A stretch of 6,583 nucleotides of DNA from Bacillota bacterium (GTDB lineage: Bacteria > Bacillota > Clostridia > Lachnospirales > Lachnospiraceae), in assembly GCA_023460575.1 (NCBI GenBank), contig JAEWPQ010000082.1, positions 1 through 6,583 of the forward strand, in the 5' to 3' direction. Numbering within the stretch: the stretch's first letter is position 1; each line of letters starts with the position of its first letter. The notes under the pieces were generated by a model. It was not told the DNA's origin. It saw only the letters and a program-made list of their open reading frames with translations, and made no database searches. The translations under genes were made by a program, and so were the position numbers. This document shows positions 6,308 to 6,583 of this stretch, piece by piece.

Positions 6308-6326
6308 TAAAATAAATGACTGACTG

Positions 6327-6354
6327 AAAGGATCGGACCGTCCGGTCCTTTTTT
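6327..6354 (+). terminator. Intrinsic terminator of the purine operon
   Basis: AAAGGATCGGA (6327-6337) and TCCGGTCCTTT (6341-6351) form an 11-bp stem with one G-U pair and a CCG loop, followed by a T run to 6354. It begins 19 nt after the stop of the AICAR transformylase and ends the operon before the sigma factor gene. Confidence 0.9.
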
Positions 6355-6361
6355 GATGGTT

Positions 6362-6392
6362 TTACTTTACATAAAAATATTATGTAAAGTAA
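6362..6392. promoter_or_regulatory. 13-bp perfect inverted repeat (candidate operator)
   Basis: TTACTTTACATAA (6362-6374) and TTATGTAAAGTAA (6380-6392) are exact reverse complements around an AAATA centre. No T run follows, so it does not look like a terminator. It sits 10 bp upstream of a sigma-A-like promoter and about 70 bp before the sigma factor's expected sporulation promoter. Such long dyads usually bind a dimeric repressor or activator. I do not recognise the family. Confidence 0.5.
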
Positions 6393-6402
6393 TGCAAATA
6401 AT

Positions 6403-6432
6403 TTGAGAAAAAAATAAGTACCAGCCTATATT
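6403..6432 (+). promoter_or_regulatory. Candidate sigma-A promoter upstream of the sigma factor gene
   Basis: TTGAGA (6403-6408) and TATATT (6427-6432) are 5/6 matches to the consensus boxes, with an 18-bp spacer. The start would be near 6439, about 60 nt before the UUG start codon. The region is A/T-rich, so chance matches are possible. Confidence 0.4.
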
Positions 6433-6444
6433 TTTTGTAAAAGC

Positions 6445-6472
6445 ACTTTAAAGGCGGGGGCGGCATAAAATA
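6445..6472 (+). promoter_or_regulatory. Candidate mother-cell sporulation promoter (sigma-K/sigma-E type)
   Basis: GCATAAAATA (6463-6472) fits the sigma-K -10 pattern gCATAnnnTA exactly, and CAC (6444-6446) supplies the short -35 at a 17-bp spacing. The -10 also resembles that of sigma-E (CATA..AT), but no sigma-E -35 is evident. The start near 6479 would give a leader of about 20 nt carrying the ribosome binding site. Known autoregulation of sigK in Bacillus makes this plausible. Confidence 0.45.
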
Positions 6473-6500
6473 GGATTAAGTAAGTTTAAGGTGGCTTTCT

Positions 6501-6583
6501 TTGAAAACTTTTCCCAAACCTTTAACTGCGCGAGAGGAACGAGAGTGTCTGGAACGATACCAGGAAGGGGATCAGGAGGCGAG
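6501..6583 (+). CDS. sigK: Sporulation sigma factor, SigK-like, N-terminal fragment (runs off the window)
   Basis: Twenty-seven codons are visible from a TTG at 6501, reading MKTFPKPLTAREERECLERY and then QEGDQEA. The FPkPL..eEE..yLe....GD.eAR pattern matches from memory the start of SigK, the late mother-cell sigma factor of endospore formers, and points to the region just before sigma region 2. AAGGTGG at 6488-6494 stands 6 nt before the TTG, and no ATG or GTG is available in frame. An in-frame TAA at 6477-6479 limits any extension to 7 residues. B. subtilis SigK has a 20-residue pro-sequence before the FPQPL segment and there is no room for one here, as also known for Clostridioides difficile. 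SigE is the nearest alternative, but its N-terminus reads LPPPL and it too carries a pro-sequence. Most of the gene lies outside the window. Confidence 0.75.
   Translation, partial: MKTFPKPLTAREERECLERYQEGDQEA

Noticed and set aside
6313..6326. Short TGAC TGAC TGAA run before the terminator
   Set aside because: Three tetranucleotide units are too few to be meaningful. It is probably chance.
1..6583. CRISPR array, tRNA/rRNA gene, insertion sequence or prophage attachment site
   Set aside because: No regularly spaced repeats, no cloverleaf or rRNA signature, no transposase and no terminal repeats were seen on either strand.

Overview
The window looks like a chromosomal segment of a spore-forming, anaerobic Firmicute of class Clostridia, most likely Lachnospiraceae (Lacrimispora, Hungatella or Lachnoclostridium-like). 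This rests on moderately AT-rich DNA, strong AGGAGG-type ribosome binding sites, UUG/GUG starts, a sporulation sigma factor, a ZTP riboswitch, and purine genes that resemble clostridial versions. The taxonomic placement is inference from remembered families, not a database search.

Layout. (a) 1-69, minus strand: the first 23 codons of a probable aspartate carbamoyltransferase (pyrB), with its own promoter. (b) 70-290: a divergent control region with two outward promoters, an A/T tract, an 11-bp-phased direct repeat and a perfect short inverted repeat that sits in the spacer of the rightward promoter. (c) 291-4201: a translationally coupled three-gene operon. It encodes a LolD/MacB-type ABC ATPase, a secreted membrane-anchored protein with four CARDB/COG1361-like beta domains, and a MacB/FtsX-type permease. 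Adjacent genes overlap by 14 and 11 bp, so the three products are probably one machine. The middle protein takes the place that a MacA-like adaptor has in Gram-negative systems. (d) 4229-4368: a sigma-A promoter and a ZTP (pfl) riboswitch ending in an intrinsic terminator. (e) 4401-6307: two purine genes, an archaeal-type (PurO-like) IMP cyclohydrolase and a stand-alone AICAR transformylase that resembles the C-terminal half of animal ATIC. Together they do the last two steps to IMP that bifunctional PurH does in most bacteria. A terminator follows. (f) 6355-6583: a 13-bp perfect inverted repeat, candidate promoters and the first 27 codons of a sporulation sigma factor, best matched to SigK, starting at UUG and without room for a pro-sequence.

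How the parts work together. The ZTP switch is expected to turn on the IMP cyclohydrolase/AICAR transformylase pair when 10-formyl-THF is short and ZMP/ZTP build up, since the transformylase uses both AICAR (ZMP) and 10-formyl-THF. PyrB (pyrimidine synthesis) and the pur pair are nucleotide metabolism, but nothing seen links them to the ABC operon between them. The substrate of the ABC machine cannot be told from sequence. The least described part of the window is this ABC-CARDB-FtsX operon and its control region. The riboswitch and purine genes belong to known classes, although the pairing is unusual.
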